DNA of 64,000 nt. Origin: an uncultured SAR116 cluster alpha proteobacterium (GTDB lineage Bacteria > Pseudomonadota > Alphaproteobacteria > Puniceispirillales > Puniceispirillaceae). Position 1 is the stretch's first letter; the number at the start of each line of letters is the position of its first letter. Positions 29,299 through 40,100 of this stretch are shown here, in pieces. Both the position numbers and the translations under genes were made by a program. The stretch covers positions 43,375 to 107,374 of the forward strand of contig CACPDC010000004.1 in the NCBI GenBank assembly GCA_902632595.1, read 5' to 3'. The notes beneath the pieces were generated by a model. That model saw nothing but the letters and a program-made list of their open reading frames with translations. It was not told where the DNA came from and did no database searches.

Positions 29299-30522
29299 AT
29301 GAATGAAACGCAGCCTAACTCATTTAAAACAATGCCAGATGAAAATGGCCGTTTTGGCATTCATGGAGGTCGATTCGTCGCAGAAACACTGATGCCTCTA
29401 ATATTAAAAGTTGAAACTGCATATAAAGAGGTAAAAACGGATCCTGATTTTTATGCAGAACTGCTGTATTTCCAGAAACATTATATAGGCAGACCATCTC
29501 CTTTATACTTTGCTGAACGCCTAACTGAATATTATGGCGGAGCGAAGTTATACTTAAAAAGGGACGAGCTAAATCACACAGGTGCCCACAAGATTAATAA
29601 TGTGATTGGTCAGGCACTACTCGCAAAAAAGATGGGAAAAACAAAAATCATTGCTGAAACAGGGGCTGGGCAACATGGAGTAGCAACCGCTACAGCATGC
29701 GCATTATTTAATCTTGAATGCGAGGTTTTCATGGGGGCTGAGGATGTGAAACGTCAAAAGCCAAATGTGGATAGGATGCGTCTATTAGGGGCTACCGTAA
29801 ATCCTGTTACCTCTGGTACATCTACATTGAAAGACGCAATGAACGAGGCACTTCGTTATTGGGTGGCTCATCCAGATACCCATTTTTACATTATTGGCAC
29901 AGTTGCAGGCCCGCATCCCTATCCTGAAATGGTTCGAGACTTCCAGTCCGTTATTGGAAAAGAAGCAAAAGAGCAATTATTCGAAGCTGAGGGGCGATTA
30001 CCAGACGCGCTAATCGCTTGTATTGGCGGTGGCTCAAACGCGCTTGGACTATTTCACCCATTTCTAGATGATGCTGATGTTACTATTTATGGCGTTGAAG
30101 CTGCTGGTCTAGGAATCGATAGCGGGATGCATGCAGCTAGCCTTACCGGCGGAACACCGGGTATTTTACATGGCAATCGAACCTATTTATTACAAAATGA
30201 TGATGGACAAATAGTAGATGCTCATTCTATATCAGCCGGTCTTGATTATCCCGGCATTGGGCCAGAGCATTCCTGGCTTCATGATATTGGACGTGTTAAT
30301 TATGTAAGTGCGACAGATGAAGAGGCATTGGTTCAGTTTCAGTTATGCTCTAGGCTAGAAGGGATAATCCCTGCTCTTGAGCCGTCACATGCACTCGCAT
30401 ATGCAGCAAAACAATTACCCTTAATGGATAAAGAACAAGTTGTAATCCTCAATATGTGCGGTCGCGGGGATAAAGACCTTGAAGCAGTACTGCCGAAGCT
30501 GGATGAGCGCGGACTATTATAA
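29299..30522 (+). CDS. trpB: Tryptophan synthase beta chain
   Basis: 407 residues. The PLP lysine is in [16 protein letters not shown], with [12 protein letters not shown], the phosphate loop GGGSNALG and the monovalent-cation region following. It condenses indole (channelled from TrpA) with serine. The Shine-Dalgarno AAAGAGG precedes the ATG. The trpA start lies 31 bases past the trpB stop. Confidence 0.97.
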   Translation: MNETQPNSFKTMPDENGRFGIHGGRFVAETLMPLILKVETAYKEVKTDPDFYAELLYFQKHYIGRPSPLYFAERLTEYYGGAKLYLKRDELNHTGAHKINNVIGQALLAKKMGKTKIIAETGAGQHGVATATACALFNLECEVFMGAEDVKRQKPNVDRMRLLGATVNPVTSGTSTLKDAMNEALRYWVAHPDTHFYIIGTVAGPHPYPEMVRDFQSVIGKEAKEQLFEAEGRLPDALIACIGGGSNALGLFHPFLDDADVTIYGVEAAGLGIDSGMHAASLTGGTPGILHGNRTYLLQNDDGQIVDAHSISAGLDYPGIGPEHSWLHDIGRVNYVSATDEEALVQFQLCSRLEGIIPALEPSHALAYAAKQLPLMDKEQVVILNMCGRGDKDLEAVLPKLDERGLL

Positions 30523-30553
30523 GAAACTTCAAATAAAGGTCGAAGCAAAAAAA

Positions 30554-31381
30554 ATGAGCAAAAGGTTAGCCGCAAGCTTTTTAAAGGCAAAGCAAGAGAA
30601 TAGGGGCATTTTAGGTGTTTTTGTGTCTGCAGGAGACCCAGATACCAATACCAGCACGAAAATATTAGATAGTCTGGTCGCAGCTGGCGCGGATATGATA
30701 GAACTTGGAATGCCATTTTCTGATCCAATGGCAGATGGCCCTGCTATTCAAGCAGCAAGCCTACGTGCTATAAAATCAGGTATGACCCTAAAAGGTAGTC
30801 TTGAAATTGCGTCCAAATTCCGTGAAAAACATACCAATATTCCTTTGGTTTTAATGGGGTATTTCAACCCTATTTATCGATATGGTGTTGAGCGATTTGT
30901 CAAAGATGCGCAGGCTGCTGGTACAGATGGTCTTATCATTGTAGATCTTCCACCTGAAGAGGATGCAGAGCTTCGTGATCTGAGCCAAAATTCAGAACTG
31001 GATTTTATCAGACTAATCACACCAACAACACTTGGAGATAGATTGCCTTTCGTTTTGGAAAAAGCAGCTGGTTTTATTTATTATGTTTCAATAGCAGGTA
31101 TCACTGGCACAAAATCTGCTCAACTCGAATCTATTTCTAGCGCTGTAAATAAAATAAAGCAAGTTAGCGATTTGCCTGTTGTAACTGGTTTTGGTATCAG
31201 AACTGCAGAACAAGCAGCACATGTTGCCTCACTAGGGGATGGCGCTATTGTGGGGTCCGCAATAGTGGAGATTATAGCAGAATGCGATGCGCAGAATTTA
31301 TCAGCTGAGAACACTGCCAGAAAAGTGAGTGATTTTACTAAATTGCTCGCAGATGCAATATCTGCCCATAAGCCTGAATAA
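30554..31381 (+). CDS. trpA: Tryptophan synthase alpha chain
   Basis: About 275 residues from the ATG at 30554. The track's earlier start runs inside trpB and adds 25 residues not seen in the family. The catalytic Glu is in IELGMPFSDPMADGPAIQ and the Asp in GLIIVDLPPEE. YYVSIAGITGTK and TGFGIRTAEQA complete the phosphate site. It cleaves indole-3-glycerol phosphate to indole for TrpB. Confidence 0.95.
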   Translation: MSKRLAASFLKAKQENRGILGVFVSAGDPDTNTSTKILDSLVAAGADMIELGMPFSDPMADGPAIQAASLRAIKSGMTLKGSLEIASKFREKHTNIPLVLMGYFNPIYRYGVERFVKDAQAAGTDGLIIVDLPPEEDAELRDLSQNSELDFIRLITPTTLGDRLPFVLEKAAGFIYYVSIAGITGTKSAQLESISSAVNKIKQVSDLPVVTGFGIRTAEQAAHVASLGDGAIVGSAIVEIIAECDAQNLSAENTARKVSDFTKLLADAISAHKPE

Positions 31382-31447
31382 AAAATTATTCAAACCATTA
31401 TAACTTGTGGATAATAAGAAAATAGCAGAATAATAACTATAAAATAT

Positions 31448-32740
31448 ATGAAAGAGATGCGTATGCTATCAGAAAGCCTTGATAGGCTTGCACTTCTTCA
31501 CCCAAAGCTTATTGACCTGGGGCTAGATCGAACCTATCGACTACTTAAAAAGGCTGGAAGTCCGCACCTGAACCTGCCGCCTATATTTCATATAGCTGGA
31601 ACTAATGGGAAAGGATCTGTCAGTGCATATCTATTTGCTATTACCAAGCAACTTGGGCTTAAGACGCATTGTTATACCTCGCCACATTTATGTAGATTCA
31701 ATGAGCGAATTCGAATTGCAAACAACCTAATCGATGATGAAGCGCTTTTGCGCGTTTTGGATGAGGTAGAGAAGCTTAATCAGAATACGCCTATTACATT
31801 TTATGAGATCACAACGGTTGCTGCATTTATGGCATTTGCGAAAACACCTGCAGATCTGCTTATTTTGGAAACTGGCCTTGGTGGTAGGCTAGACTCAACA
31901 AATGTAATCAAAAATCCATTAGCGTCTATTATTACGCCTATTGCACTAGATCATGAGCATTTTCTGGGCACTGAGCTCACACAAATAGCAGGTGAAAAAG
32001 CAGGTATAATCAAAAAAAATGTGCCTGTAATTAGTGCCTCTCAAACAAAGGAAGTTGAGCAAACTCTCCGCGAAAAAGCAAGAGAGATGGACACACCCAT
32101 TTTTTTTGAAGGGGCTGATTTCATCTGGGAGCAAATAGGCACAGGAGATGTAAGACTAGAATGCGACGATAAGGTTTTTACCCTACCAAAACCTTCGCTA
32201 GTAGGACACCATCAAATACAGAATGCAGCCCTTGCAGCTGCATCCATAATCTATAGTGATTACCTCACTCCTTTGGATGATAGATTATTTTCTGGTATCG
32301 GGTTCGCAAAATGGCCTGGACGGGTGCAATTCATCAATCAGGGTAAATTACTCAATTACCGTGGTGCAAGACCAATATGGATTGATGGAGCGCATAATTC
32401 GCACGGTGCAACGGCTCTTGCTGCGTCTCTCGCGCAAATTACGAATGAGAAATGGACACTAATTGTGGGCATGCTAAACACACGAAAACCAGTTGACATT
32501 ATTATACCCTTAAAAAACCTTATCAGCGAGATATTTACCATAACTATACCGGGACAGTCAGCAAGCCTATCAGCCGAAGAGCTATCAGATAATTGTCAGG
32601 ATTTAGGTATTAAAGCGAACGCAAAATTAAGCCTCGGTGCAGCACTCTCTGCTTCAAGTGACAGCGAATTTGTGGTAATTTGTGGCTCTTTATATCTTGC
32701 GGGGCACGCATTACTATTAAATGATACACTGCCAGAATAA
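31448..32740 (+). CDS. folC: Dihydrofolate / folylpolyglutamate synthase
   Basis: 430 residues. The P-loop is IAGTNGKGSVSAYL, followed by TSPHLCRFNERIRI and LETGLGGRLDSTNV, all Mur-ligase-family FolC motifs. The C-terminal ligase domain has WIDGAHNSHGA. It adds glutamate to dihydropteroate and folates. An alternative ATG at 31463 with AGAG upstream could be the true start. In most alphaproteobacteria accD sits between trpA and folC; here the gap is only 66 bases. Confidence 0.93.
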   Translation: MKEMRMLSESLDRLALLHPKLIDLGLDRTYRLLKKAGSPHLNLPPIFHIAGTNGKGSVSAYLFAITKQLGLKTHCYTSPHLCRFNERIRIANNLIDDEALLRVLDEVEKLNQNTPITFYEITTVAAFMAFAKTPADLLILETGLGGRLDSTNVIKNPLASIITPIALDHEHFLGTELTQIAGEKAGIIKKNVPVISASQTKEVEQTLREKAREMDTPIFFEGADFIWEQIGTGDVRLECDDKVFTLPKPSLVGHHQIQNAALAAASIIYSDYLTPLDDRLFSGIGFAKWPGRVQFINQGKLLNYRGARPIWIDGAHNSHGATALAASLAQITNEKWTLIVGMLNTRKPVDIIIPLKNLISEIFTITIPGQSASLSAEELSDNCQDLGIKANAKLSLGAALSASSDSEFVVICGSLYLAGHALLLNDTLPE

Positions 32741-32788
32741 AATTTGGTTAAACGCAGCCTATCCCAACTAATGATACGCTGCAGAGGA

Positions 32789-33109
32789 TTATAAGTTTTC
32801 CTTCACCCATTGCTCTAGCTGGGATTTTGGTAATGCGCCAATTTTCTCAGCTACAACTTCTCCATTCTTAAACATTAATAAGGTTGGAATTCCCCGCACC
32901 CCATAGCTTTGCGGAGTTAGTGGATTATCATCAATATTTACCTTAACAATATCAACTTGACCTTCAAGTGAATTTGAAATCTCTTCCAGTGCAGGGCTTA
33001 TAGCGCGGCAAGGCCCACACCATTCCGCCCAAAAATCCACAACTATAGGTCCAGTTGCTTTTATGACATCGGTGTCAAAATTAGAGTCGCTTGAGTTTTT
33101 AGTAGCCAT
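32789..33109 (-). CDS. trxA: Thioredoxin
   Basis: 106 residues with the active-site WCGPC motif (FWAEWCGPCRAISP), the cis-proline loop GIPTLLMF and KNGEVVAEKIGA. It is a standard cytoplasmic disulfide reductase, reduced by thioredoxin reductase. It follows addA on the same strand with about 75 bases between them, the usual alphaproteobacterial order. Confidence 0.96.
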   Translation of the reverse strand: MATKNSSDSNFDTDVIKATGPIVVDFWAEWCGPCRAISPALEEISNSLEGQVDIVKVNIDDNPLTPQSYGVRGIPTLLMFKNGEVVAEKIGALPKSQLEQWVKENL

Positions 33110-33184
33110 GCTAATTCCTTTATGCTTAGAAAAATTGTTATTAGATAGTAATAAAAGTATCCATTGGTAAATAGTTTTTTTTAT

Positions 33185-36100
33185 TTATTTTTCGTCATTA
33201 AATATTTTTGAGTTTTTCATGTTATTGAGATAAGCATTCAATTGCTCATTTAAAAGAGGCACGATTTCTGCTGATTGTGTCCAAATAAGAAAACTATGAA
33301 ATGACCTGCGTGGATAGAGCTGTGTTAGCAAGCCCATATAAAGCGCCATTTGACGGAAATAAGCATCAGGCAGGCTAGCAGAAGGCCGACCAGTTTTGAA
33401 ATCTGCTAGTTTGATATAGCTATCAGTGACAATCAATCTATCTATCTGCCCAGATATCTCCAGCTCACCAATTTTGCCAATTATAGCTGCTTCTGCTAAT
33501 GACTCTTTTGAAAACAAATCTTTGCATTCCTGATGATGAAGGATATCTGATACTTCACCAAACAGCTTTGTTACTTCCTCTTCAGATAGTTCTGGCATTT
33601 GTTTTTTTATATATCGAATAGCTGATGTTGCCTGATCAGATTCATTTTGTAAAGGAAGCCTCTGAAGTAATGTATGAATTAATTTTCCCCGCTCAAGGGC
33701 TTTAAGCTGGCCCATTTTGTGTGGCGCTATATGTTGCTTATCTGATTGCCATTCAGACGGGCGAATAATTGCATCTTTTGTCTTGGAATATGGATCAGGT
33801 AGGTCATCATACCAATTTGGAACAGCCGTTATTATTTGCTTCTGATCTATTGATATCTTGTCCAGTTTTTGGGTTTTTGTTGATGGGGCAAATTGAAGCT
33901 TCAATATACCATCAATATCAACAGTTTCTGGATTACTAGATATAGTGTCCTTCAACAATTCATACCAGCTATTTTTCATAACCCGCCGTGATGGTGCTTC
34001 CCATCCAGCAATGATGAGAGCCTGTTCCGCTCGCGTTAGAGCGACATATAATAAGCGGTCATCTTCTCTTTTGATTTTTTCTTTTTCTACATTTCTAATC
34101 TCTTTAATAAAAGAAGGTGCAAAATTGCTATTCTCCGTCCAGTAAACCCATTCTTGGGAGAATGTAAGCGGTTCTGACGGTGTTTTAGCAGTTAGCATAT
34201 CGGGTAAATAAATTATAGGCGCTTCAAGCCCCTTGGAGCCGTGTATTGTTAGCAACCTTACCTGAGGGTGCGCGGTAGCGGTATTATCGCGCTTTAATAT
34301 TCCTTGGCTATCTCTGAAAGATCTTAAAAATTGGCTTAGCTCCAGATTTCCTGCTTTTTCAAAAGCTAGAATTTCTTGCAAGAAACCGTTAAAGCTCTCA
34401 ATAACACCTATTCCGAGACGCTTAATAAACGCCTCAATTAATCTGTCTCCTATTAAAATCTGATTAAAAAAGCAAAATACATCCTGTGTTCCAGAACGGG
34501 ATCGCCATTCCACTAATTTGCGGCATGCCAATCCCTTACTACATTTAGAGTTTTCATATTCTTTTAATCTGCTAAACAAAGAGGCTTTTCCTCTTGCGAT
34601 TGCTAGTTCCTGTAAATCCTCCTCCTGTAATTCCAGTAAGGGTGACTTTAAGATACTAGCAAGTTGCAAATCATCATCGGGCGACAGACAAACATCAGCT
34701 AGCGCAAGCAAATCCTGAATTTCTATTTGATTTTGCAGTATAATACGATCTGGAGGTGAAACAGATATTCTTGCTGAAATCAGTGCCGCTCTCAAATTTG
34801 CTAAAAATGAATCTCTCTTTCGAACTAAAATCATAATATCGTTTGGGCGCACAGGTCTGCCCAATATATTATCTGACCCAGACTTTAAAATTGCTTTAAT
34901 GTGCAGGGCTATTCTTTCTGCTAAAATAACCTCTGCAGTTTCAATCTGCTCGATTTCTACAGGCATAAATGGAGACTTTAGCGGTTTTTCCTGCGATTCC
35001 ACCACTGGCCATAGTTCTACCGACCCAGAAAGGCTGGTCCAATGCAGACCGTGCGGCACATATTTATCCCCCACTCCGATAATGCGTTCATCTTGCATAA
35101 CCGCATCCACAAATGAAAGTATAGATGCTGAAGAGCGATAAGATTTCAACAGACTTACTTGCTTAAATGGTTTTCTATATTGGTCTGCCTGCTCTTTAAT
35201 TTCCGCTTGCTTTGCAATAAACACGTTTGGATCCGCATTCTGAAAACTATATATTGACTGTTTATAATCCCCAACAGCAAAAAAAGTCCTTGGCAGTGGC
35301 TCTTCATCTTCTGATTCAAAAAACTCTGACAAAAGGTTGGAAATCACAGCCCATTGCATTGGGCTAGTGTCCTGCGCCTCGTCAACCAAGACATGTTGGA
35401 TCGCCGTTTCTAGCTTCCATCTGACCCAAGCATGAATTTGCTGTTTTTGAAGCAACTGATTTGTAAAGAATATCAAATCGTCAAAATCTAGAACGCCGCG
35501 GCTAAATTTTTGGTGTTGAAAGGATTGATATAATTCTGCTGCAAGCGATAATATATGAAAACTTAATTCTCCTGTATAAGCGCCATTTTGGACTTGCATA
35601 TACTCTAAAATTAAGCTTTGAGCCTCAGATATATGACCATCTAATTCAGGATAAAGCTCTCTTAATGCTTTGTTACCGAGCCGTTTTTTTGGATTGCCAC
35701 CACTAAAGAAAACATCAACCAATAATGAAAATTCTGCTTCTGCTTGCAGTGGCAAGAGGTCTGCCCAGCGTTTGATTTTAAGTGCTGCTTCTTTATCATT
35801 TTTTCCGCCACCATTGAGCGCATCAGCAATTTTCTGAAATGGTAGTTGTTTTATCTGAGCCATCATAGATAATTTTTCAGAGGAAAAATCAGCCATTGAT
35901 TTACATCCAATTTGCATTTTTAAATGTTTTTTAAAACGCACCGCAGACGAAGGATCAGTTACGAATTTTTCAATTATATCCCGTTTTTGCAATATCTGAA
36001 TGAGATACTCACCTAATGTCTTCTCATCTGTAATTTTAGCCAAAAAACGTAACTTATGTTTAGTATGACTTGCGGGAGTTGCAAATAATTCAAGCAGATG

Positions 36101-36553
36101 CTGCTGTAATATCTCATTTGATTCAGTTTCTGTAATTAAATCAAATCCAGGAGGCACACCCGCCTCTATTGGAAACCGAGATAATATTGTTTGACAAAAT
36201 GAATGTATTGTCTCAATTCTAGGGCCATCTTCGTTATCTAATATCTGCGCGAATAGCTGCCTCGAAATCAAAATTTTTTCCTGGCTCGGATTAGGCTCAC
36301 TCATTTCGGTCAGGTCTGATATAAGTTCACTTTCACTACATACAGCCCATCTTGAAAGCGTATTTTGCAGTCGCTGTTGCATCTCTGCTGCAGCCGCTTT
36401 GGTGTAGGTCACACATAATATGCTGTCTGGCTTCACACCATTTAGTAAAAGGCGGAAAACACGGTGGGTAAGCGCTCTTGTTTTTCCAGTGCCTGCATTG
36501 GCAGAAACAAAAACAGATAATTTCGGGTCAGATGCAAGGCTAGGATTATCCAT
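33185..36553 (-). CDS. addA: Double-strand break repair helicase-nuclease AddA
   Basis: About 1,122 residues. The UvrD-like helicase domain begins with Walker A SANAGTGKTRALTHR and has DFDDLIFFT, VDEAQDTSPMQW (Walker B), GDYKQSIYSFQNADP and RLLTIHGSKGLEAP plus RLLYVALTRAEQALI. The RecB-type nuclease is at the C-terminus (ISGQIDRLIV, KLADFKTGRP). AddAB resects double-strand breaks for RecA loading. The start lies among three ATG codons that overlap the end of addB by 8-14 bases, implying translational coupling. Confidence 0.95.
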   Translation of the reverse strand: MDNPSLASDPKLSVFVSANAGTGKTRALTHRVFRLLLNGVKPDSILCVTYTKAAAAEMQQRLQNTLSRWAVCSESELISDLTEMSEPNPSQEKILISRQLFAQILDNEDGPRIETIHSFCQTILSRFPIEAGVPPGFDLITETESNEILQQHLLELFATPASHTKHKLRFLAKITDEKTLGEYLIQILQKRDIIEKFVTDPSSAVRFKKHLKMQIGCKSMADFSSEKLSMMAQIKQLPFQKIADALNGGGKNDKEAALKIKRWADLLPLQAEAEFSLLVDVFFSGGNPKKRLGNKALRELYPELDGHISEAQSLILEYMQVQNGAYTGELSFHILSLAAELYQSFQHQKFSRGVLDFDDLIFFTNQLLQKQQIHAWVRWKLETAIQHVLVDEAQDTSPMQWAVISNLLSEFFESEDEEPLPRTFFAVGDYKQSIYSFQNADPNVFIAKQAEIKEQADQYRKPFKQVSLLKSYRSSASILSFVDAVMQDERIIGVGDKYVPHGLHWTSLSGSVELWPVVESQEKPLKSPFMPVEIEQIETAEVILAERIALHIKAILKSGSDNILGRPVRPNDIMILVRKRDSFLANLRAALISARISVSPPDRIILQNQIEIQDLLALADVCLSPDDDLQLASILKSPLLELQEEDLQELAIARGKASLFSRLKEYENSKCSKGLACRKLVEWRSRSGTQDVFCFFNQILIGDRLIEAFIKRLGIGVIESFNGFLQEILAFEKAGNLELSQFLRSFRDSQGILKRDNTATAHPQVRLLTIHGSKGLEAPIIYLPDMLTAKTPSEPLTFSQEWVYWTENSNFAPSFIKEIRNVEKEKIKREDDRLLYVALTRAEQALIIAGWEAPSRRVMKNSWYELLKDTISSNPETVDIDGILKLQFAPSTKTQKLDKISIDQKQIITAVPNWYDDLPDPYSKTKDAIIRPSEWQSDKQHIAPHKMGQLKALERGKLIHTLLQRLPLQNESDQATSAIRYIKKQMPELSEEEVTKLFGEVSDILHHQECKDLFSKESLAEAAIIGKIGELEISGQIDRLIVTDSYIKLADFKTGRPSASLPDAYFRQMALYMGLLTQLYPRRSFHSFLIWTQSAEIVPLLNEQLNAYLNNMKNSKIFNDEK

Positions 36554-39551
36554 CATCATTCACGTCAAACGCTCTCCATTCCTTTATTCTAGCAAGGTGC
36601 CTTACTTGCGAGAATTTTGGCCGTTGAGTAAAATTTGGTTCCGATAAATATGGGTGCTCTTCATTCTCAAATGTCTGAAATAACTCAAACAATCGGTCAA
36701 AAATAATAGAGACGTCAAAATCATCCGGTGTTACATCTTTAATTTTGGCAGGTGTTGTTACCCCACCTTTTAACTGCCAGTAAAAAAGCTCTATACTCTG
36801 TGCTGCCTTATCAGATAAATTATAGCCCCCTTTTGAGAGGATTGCCGCCTCAACAAGAAGCTGCACTGCCACTCCTGAACTTACTGCTAGCTTAGACGGT
36901 AGATTGCCAGATTTGTAATCAATTATCTGATAATTATTACCCTGATACAGCTCTATTCTATCTGCTCTTGCCGTAACAAGAATTAAACGCTTACCAATCG
37001 ATAGCTCAATCCTTCCTTCTTTTTCTGCAACCACCTTAAAGTGCTTATCGCGTCTTCTGCCTTCTTCCTCTAGAAACCAACTCAAAATTAGGGAAATTTT
37101 TTGCCTCCAGAAAAGGTCAACATAGGCAATATTGGTCCATTTCGATAAATGCGCATTTGCAATTTCATATAGTTTTTCCTCTGCATTTTTAGGTAATTTC
37201 CCAGTCGGATAACACTTTGAAAATTCTGCAATAACATCATGAATAAGAGACCCTCTCAGGGCAACAGATGGTGGCTCATCAATAGGAGCTTTCTGTTTAA
37301 TTTTTAGTATTTTCTTAACATAAAACCCATAAGGGTCTGTAATCCATTGATCAAAATCAGTTGCTGAAATTTGACATGGCCTTTGTGCAATGGCTGGTTT
37401 TGGCTCTGGCCGCGCGATCGGTTTTACAATATCTGGTATTTTACGTGCATTTACAGCCTCCATCCAGCCAGGTATCTGTTTATCAAGGTAGGATGATAGC
37501 CCAGCTGCCGCCACCACTGCATCTAATCGTGCAAGCCACCTCGATATTTGGGTCGGGGATCCATCTGTAACAACAGAGCGCGTTATCATAACTTCAGGTG
37601 ATGCTGCTGCCATCATAAAATCATGTGCTGACAGTGCTATGCGCCAATGCCTGTCAGGCAAACCTAATTGGGTTCGTGATGCGTTATTAATCCACATATC
37701 TCTTTGAGTAAATGGCGGCCATATCCCCTCATTTAACCCTCCGAGTATTACAGTATCGGCTTGTTGCATCCTTGCTTCGATTGTACCCAGAATTTTAAGT
37801 CTTGGATGCTGATTAAAAGGGGTTCTTACCACCAGTTCTTGACATAGCACACTAAAGGTATTGTGAAATTCAGATGCTGCTATTGGATAGCTCTTTCCAA
37901 AGCGTACCATATCAGTTAAAAGTTCAAGCAACACTGTTCCTGCAAAACCTGAGTAAATATGAAGGGGAACATCACTTTGTATATCATTCATGTCAGAATC
38001 AGAATCTATACTATTTTCTGGCGATGCACCTAAATTTTGCGCTGTCTGCATGAGAGCCATAGTAAGAGTATAGAGCGATGGATTAATCGCCTTAAAAGCA
38101 TCCCGCAAAGGGGTAAATGCTGGCAATAAACAGGTCTGCCAAAAATCCCTTAATTTTGGTGTTTGTGCCGTTAATAAAGTCCAGCTCTCCCATTTTTTTT
38201 GCGGTAGCGGGCCTCTTAAGATTTGCTCCTCAAATAAATTTGCCAAATGGGTAAATTCAGCTCTTGGCAATCCAGCAGTTAAGAATGGATGTTTGAATAA
38301 TGCTCTCAGAGCGTGAGGGGATGCATCTTCTTGCACTACGCGTATGATTAACAACAGAAATCTTGCGGGACTGGATAATATAAGTGAGCTACCGGCAGAA
38401 TCATCTACTAGAATATTCCATCTTATCAATGATGCTTGTACTTTTCGTGCCAGCATTCTATCTGGGGTGACGAGCATAGCTGTTTTATTCGGGGTTTCGA
38501 GTGTCTGCCGCATTAATCCAGCAATTAACTCAGCCTCCTGAAAGGAGTCTGTAACTGACATTACTCTCAATCCTTGAAGGCTGGATGGTGATAATTCGCT
38601 CTGGTCAACGGCAAGCCTTCTCCACTGCGATGTTCTACTCGCAGGCCTCATCAACTCCCGCAGCAGTATCTGACGGGCGCGCACTGATTTCTTTTGCATG
38701 TGTTCAGTTACATGCCAATAACTTACTTCAGATAACGGCAGTTCAAACTCAACCATTGAAAGAGCTATTTGATGTAATGGGTGAACTGGGTCTTGTTCAA
38801 TAGCACGCCAGTCAGTTTCTTCAATATCCAGCTCAATACCAGGGAAAACTACAGCCCCCATAGGTAATTGAGAAATTACTTTCATAAAGGCTCTAGTCAT
38901 TGGAAAGGACCCTGTTGAGCCTGCTAAAATTATAGGTGTTTTTGGGGGATGACTAGACCAGAAATTCAGCTGGGCTTGCAGTAATTGTTGTTGACGTGCT
39001 ACTGGGTCTATTTGCCCACGTTCAGCAAGTATATAAGGCCAGTAATCAAATAATATGGTTAAAAATTTTAAAATTTCTTGCCAATGAATTGATAATTCAT
39101 CTGGCAAAACATCTTTTATAGCTGATAAGGGGGTACCAGCACGCTGCATCTGGTCAATGAGCATGCACAGGCTTGATGCTAATTTCATTGCAGGCGCAGG
39201 TGCCATTCGCCGCCCGCCAATTGGAAAATGCTGTATTTGCGATGCAATAAGACATTGTCTTTCAAACCCATTAATTGCCTCGTCCAATTCAAGCCCCTCA
39301 ATAGCGATGTTTAGAGCAACCTCTTCATCTGGCTCACCTACCGCAAATATTTTTGGCAGTAATAGAGGCCCCTGTTTCTGATGCTTTGAAAATGCTTCCT
39401 TTATAGAAGAAATAGCTCTTCTGCTTGGAAGATACAGCTCTATCCTAGCCAGTTGTTCTGGTTCTGGAAATTTATCTAAAATTCCAGTAACAAGATTAGC
39501 AGCGAAAGCCTGCGAAGCTGGGATAGTGTAAAATCCGGATTTTATCATCAA
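36546..39551 (-). CDS. addB: Double-strand break repair protein AddB
   Basis: 1,001 residues, the usual alphaproteobacterial AddB length. The helicase-like N-terminal region carries degenerate motifs (AGSTGSFPMTRAFM where an ATP loop would be). The RecB-type nuclease near the C-terminus has LRGSLIHDVIAEF, VTARADRIELYQG and IIDYKSGNLPSKL. The partner AddA is encoded immediately downstream. The gene starts 55 bases after tsaE; the amgK and murU genes common between them are missing. Confidence 0.93.
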   Translation of the reverse strand: MMIKSGFYTIPASQAFAANLVTGILDKFPEPEQLARIELYLPSRRAISSIKEAFSKHQKQGPLLLPKIFAVGEPDEEVALNIAIEGLELDEAINGFERQCLIASQIQHFPIGGRRMAPAPAMKLASSLCMLIDQMQRAGTPLSAIKDVLPDELSIHWQEILKFLTILFDYWPYILAERGQIDPVARQQQLLQAQLNFWSSHPPKTPIILAGSTGSFPMTRAFMKVISQLPMGAVVFPGIELDIEETDWRAIEQDPVHPLHQIALSMVEFELPLSEVSYWHVTEHMQKKSVRARQILLRELMRPASRTSQWRRLAVDQSELSPSSLQGLRVMSVTDSFQEAELIAGLMRQTLETPNKTAMLVTPDRMLARKVQASLIRWNILVDDSAGSSLILSSPARFLLLIIRVVQEDASPHALRALFKHPFLTAGLPRAEFTHLANLFEEQILRGPLPQKKWESWTLLTAQTPKLRDFWQTCLLPAFTPLRDAFKAINPSLYTLTMALMQTAQNLGASPENSIDSDSDMNDIQSDVPLHIYSGFAGTVLLELLTDMVRFGKSYPIAASEFHNTFSVLCQELVVRTPFNQHPRLKILGTIEARMQQADTVILGGLNEGIWPPFTQRDMWINNASRTQLGLPDRHWRIALSAHDFMMAAASPEVMITRSVVTDGSPTQISRWLARLDAVVAAAGLSSYLDKQIPGWMEAVNARKIPDIVKPIARPEPKPAIAQRPCQISATDFDQWITDPYGFYVKKILKIKQKAPIDEPPSVALRGSLIHDVIAEFSKCYPTGKLPKNAEEKLYEIANAHLSKWTNIAYVDLFWRQKISLILSWFLEEEGRRRDKHFKVVAEKEGRIELSIGKRLILVTARADRIELYQGNNYQIIDYKSGNLPSKLAVSSGVAVQLLVEAAILSKGGYNLSDKAAQSIELFYWQLKGGVTTPAKIKDVTPDDFDVSIIFDRLFELFQTFENEEHPYLSEPNFTQRPKFSQVRHLARIKEWRAFDVNDDG

Positions 39552-39606
39552 TTTGATAATAACTCAGATAAGATTTAATGGCAGTATTTTTTATCGGCGT
39601 GTTAAA

Positions 39607-40086
39607 TTATCCGTACAACCCGTCAAAGGAAGTCATGATTGGATTAGAGGTTTTAATGGTAATCATACGCTGGTTAGACAGGCTGCTACTATTTCTATCT
39701 TGGAAATCCAACTGAATATATATGCTGTGGGAAGGAATAATTTGCTCTATTAGTTCTGGCCATTCTATAATGCAACAATTATCGATTAGTGCCTCTTCAA
39801 TGCCAATCTCTAGAACCTCTTGCAAGCTATTTAAGCGGTAAAGATCAACATGCCATAATTCGACATTAGAATTCGACTCATAACTTTGAACAAGATTATA
39901 TGTAGGACTTGGAATATCGGTATTAACATTGCAAGATTGACTTATAATAGCACGAGCAAGTGTAGTTTTCCCGACTCCTAGGTTTCCAGAGAGACTAAAA
40001 ACAACACCAGCGTTTACATAATCAGCAAGCTTAACACCAAGCTTTTTAAAGGAGTCCTCATCTAAACAGGGAAGAGTCCAATCCAT
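39607..40086 (-). CDS. tsaE: tRNA threonylcarbamoyladenosine biosynthesis ATPase TsaE
   Basis: 159 residues. Walker A is LSGNLGVGKTTLARAI, and SPTYNLVQSYE and WHVDLYRL are diagnostic of TsaE. It supports TsaB/TsaD in making t6A37 on ANN-decoding tRNAs. It lies just downstream of ahcY (14 bases) on the same strand. Confidence 0.95.
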   Translation of the reverse strand: MDWTLPCLDEDSFKKLGVKLADYVNAGVVFSLSGNLGVGKTTLARAIISQSCNVNTDIPSPTYNLVQSYESNSNVELWHVDLYRLNSLQEVLEIGIEEALIDNCCIIEWPELIEQIIPSHSIYIQLDFQDRNSSSLSNQRMITIKTSNPIMTSFDGLYG

Positions 40087-40100
40087 GACTTAATCCAGTT

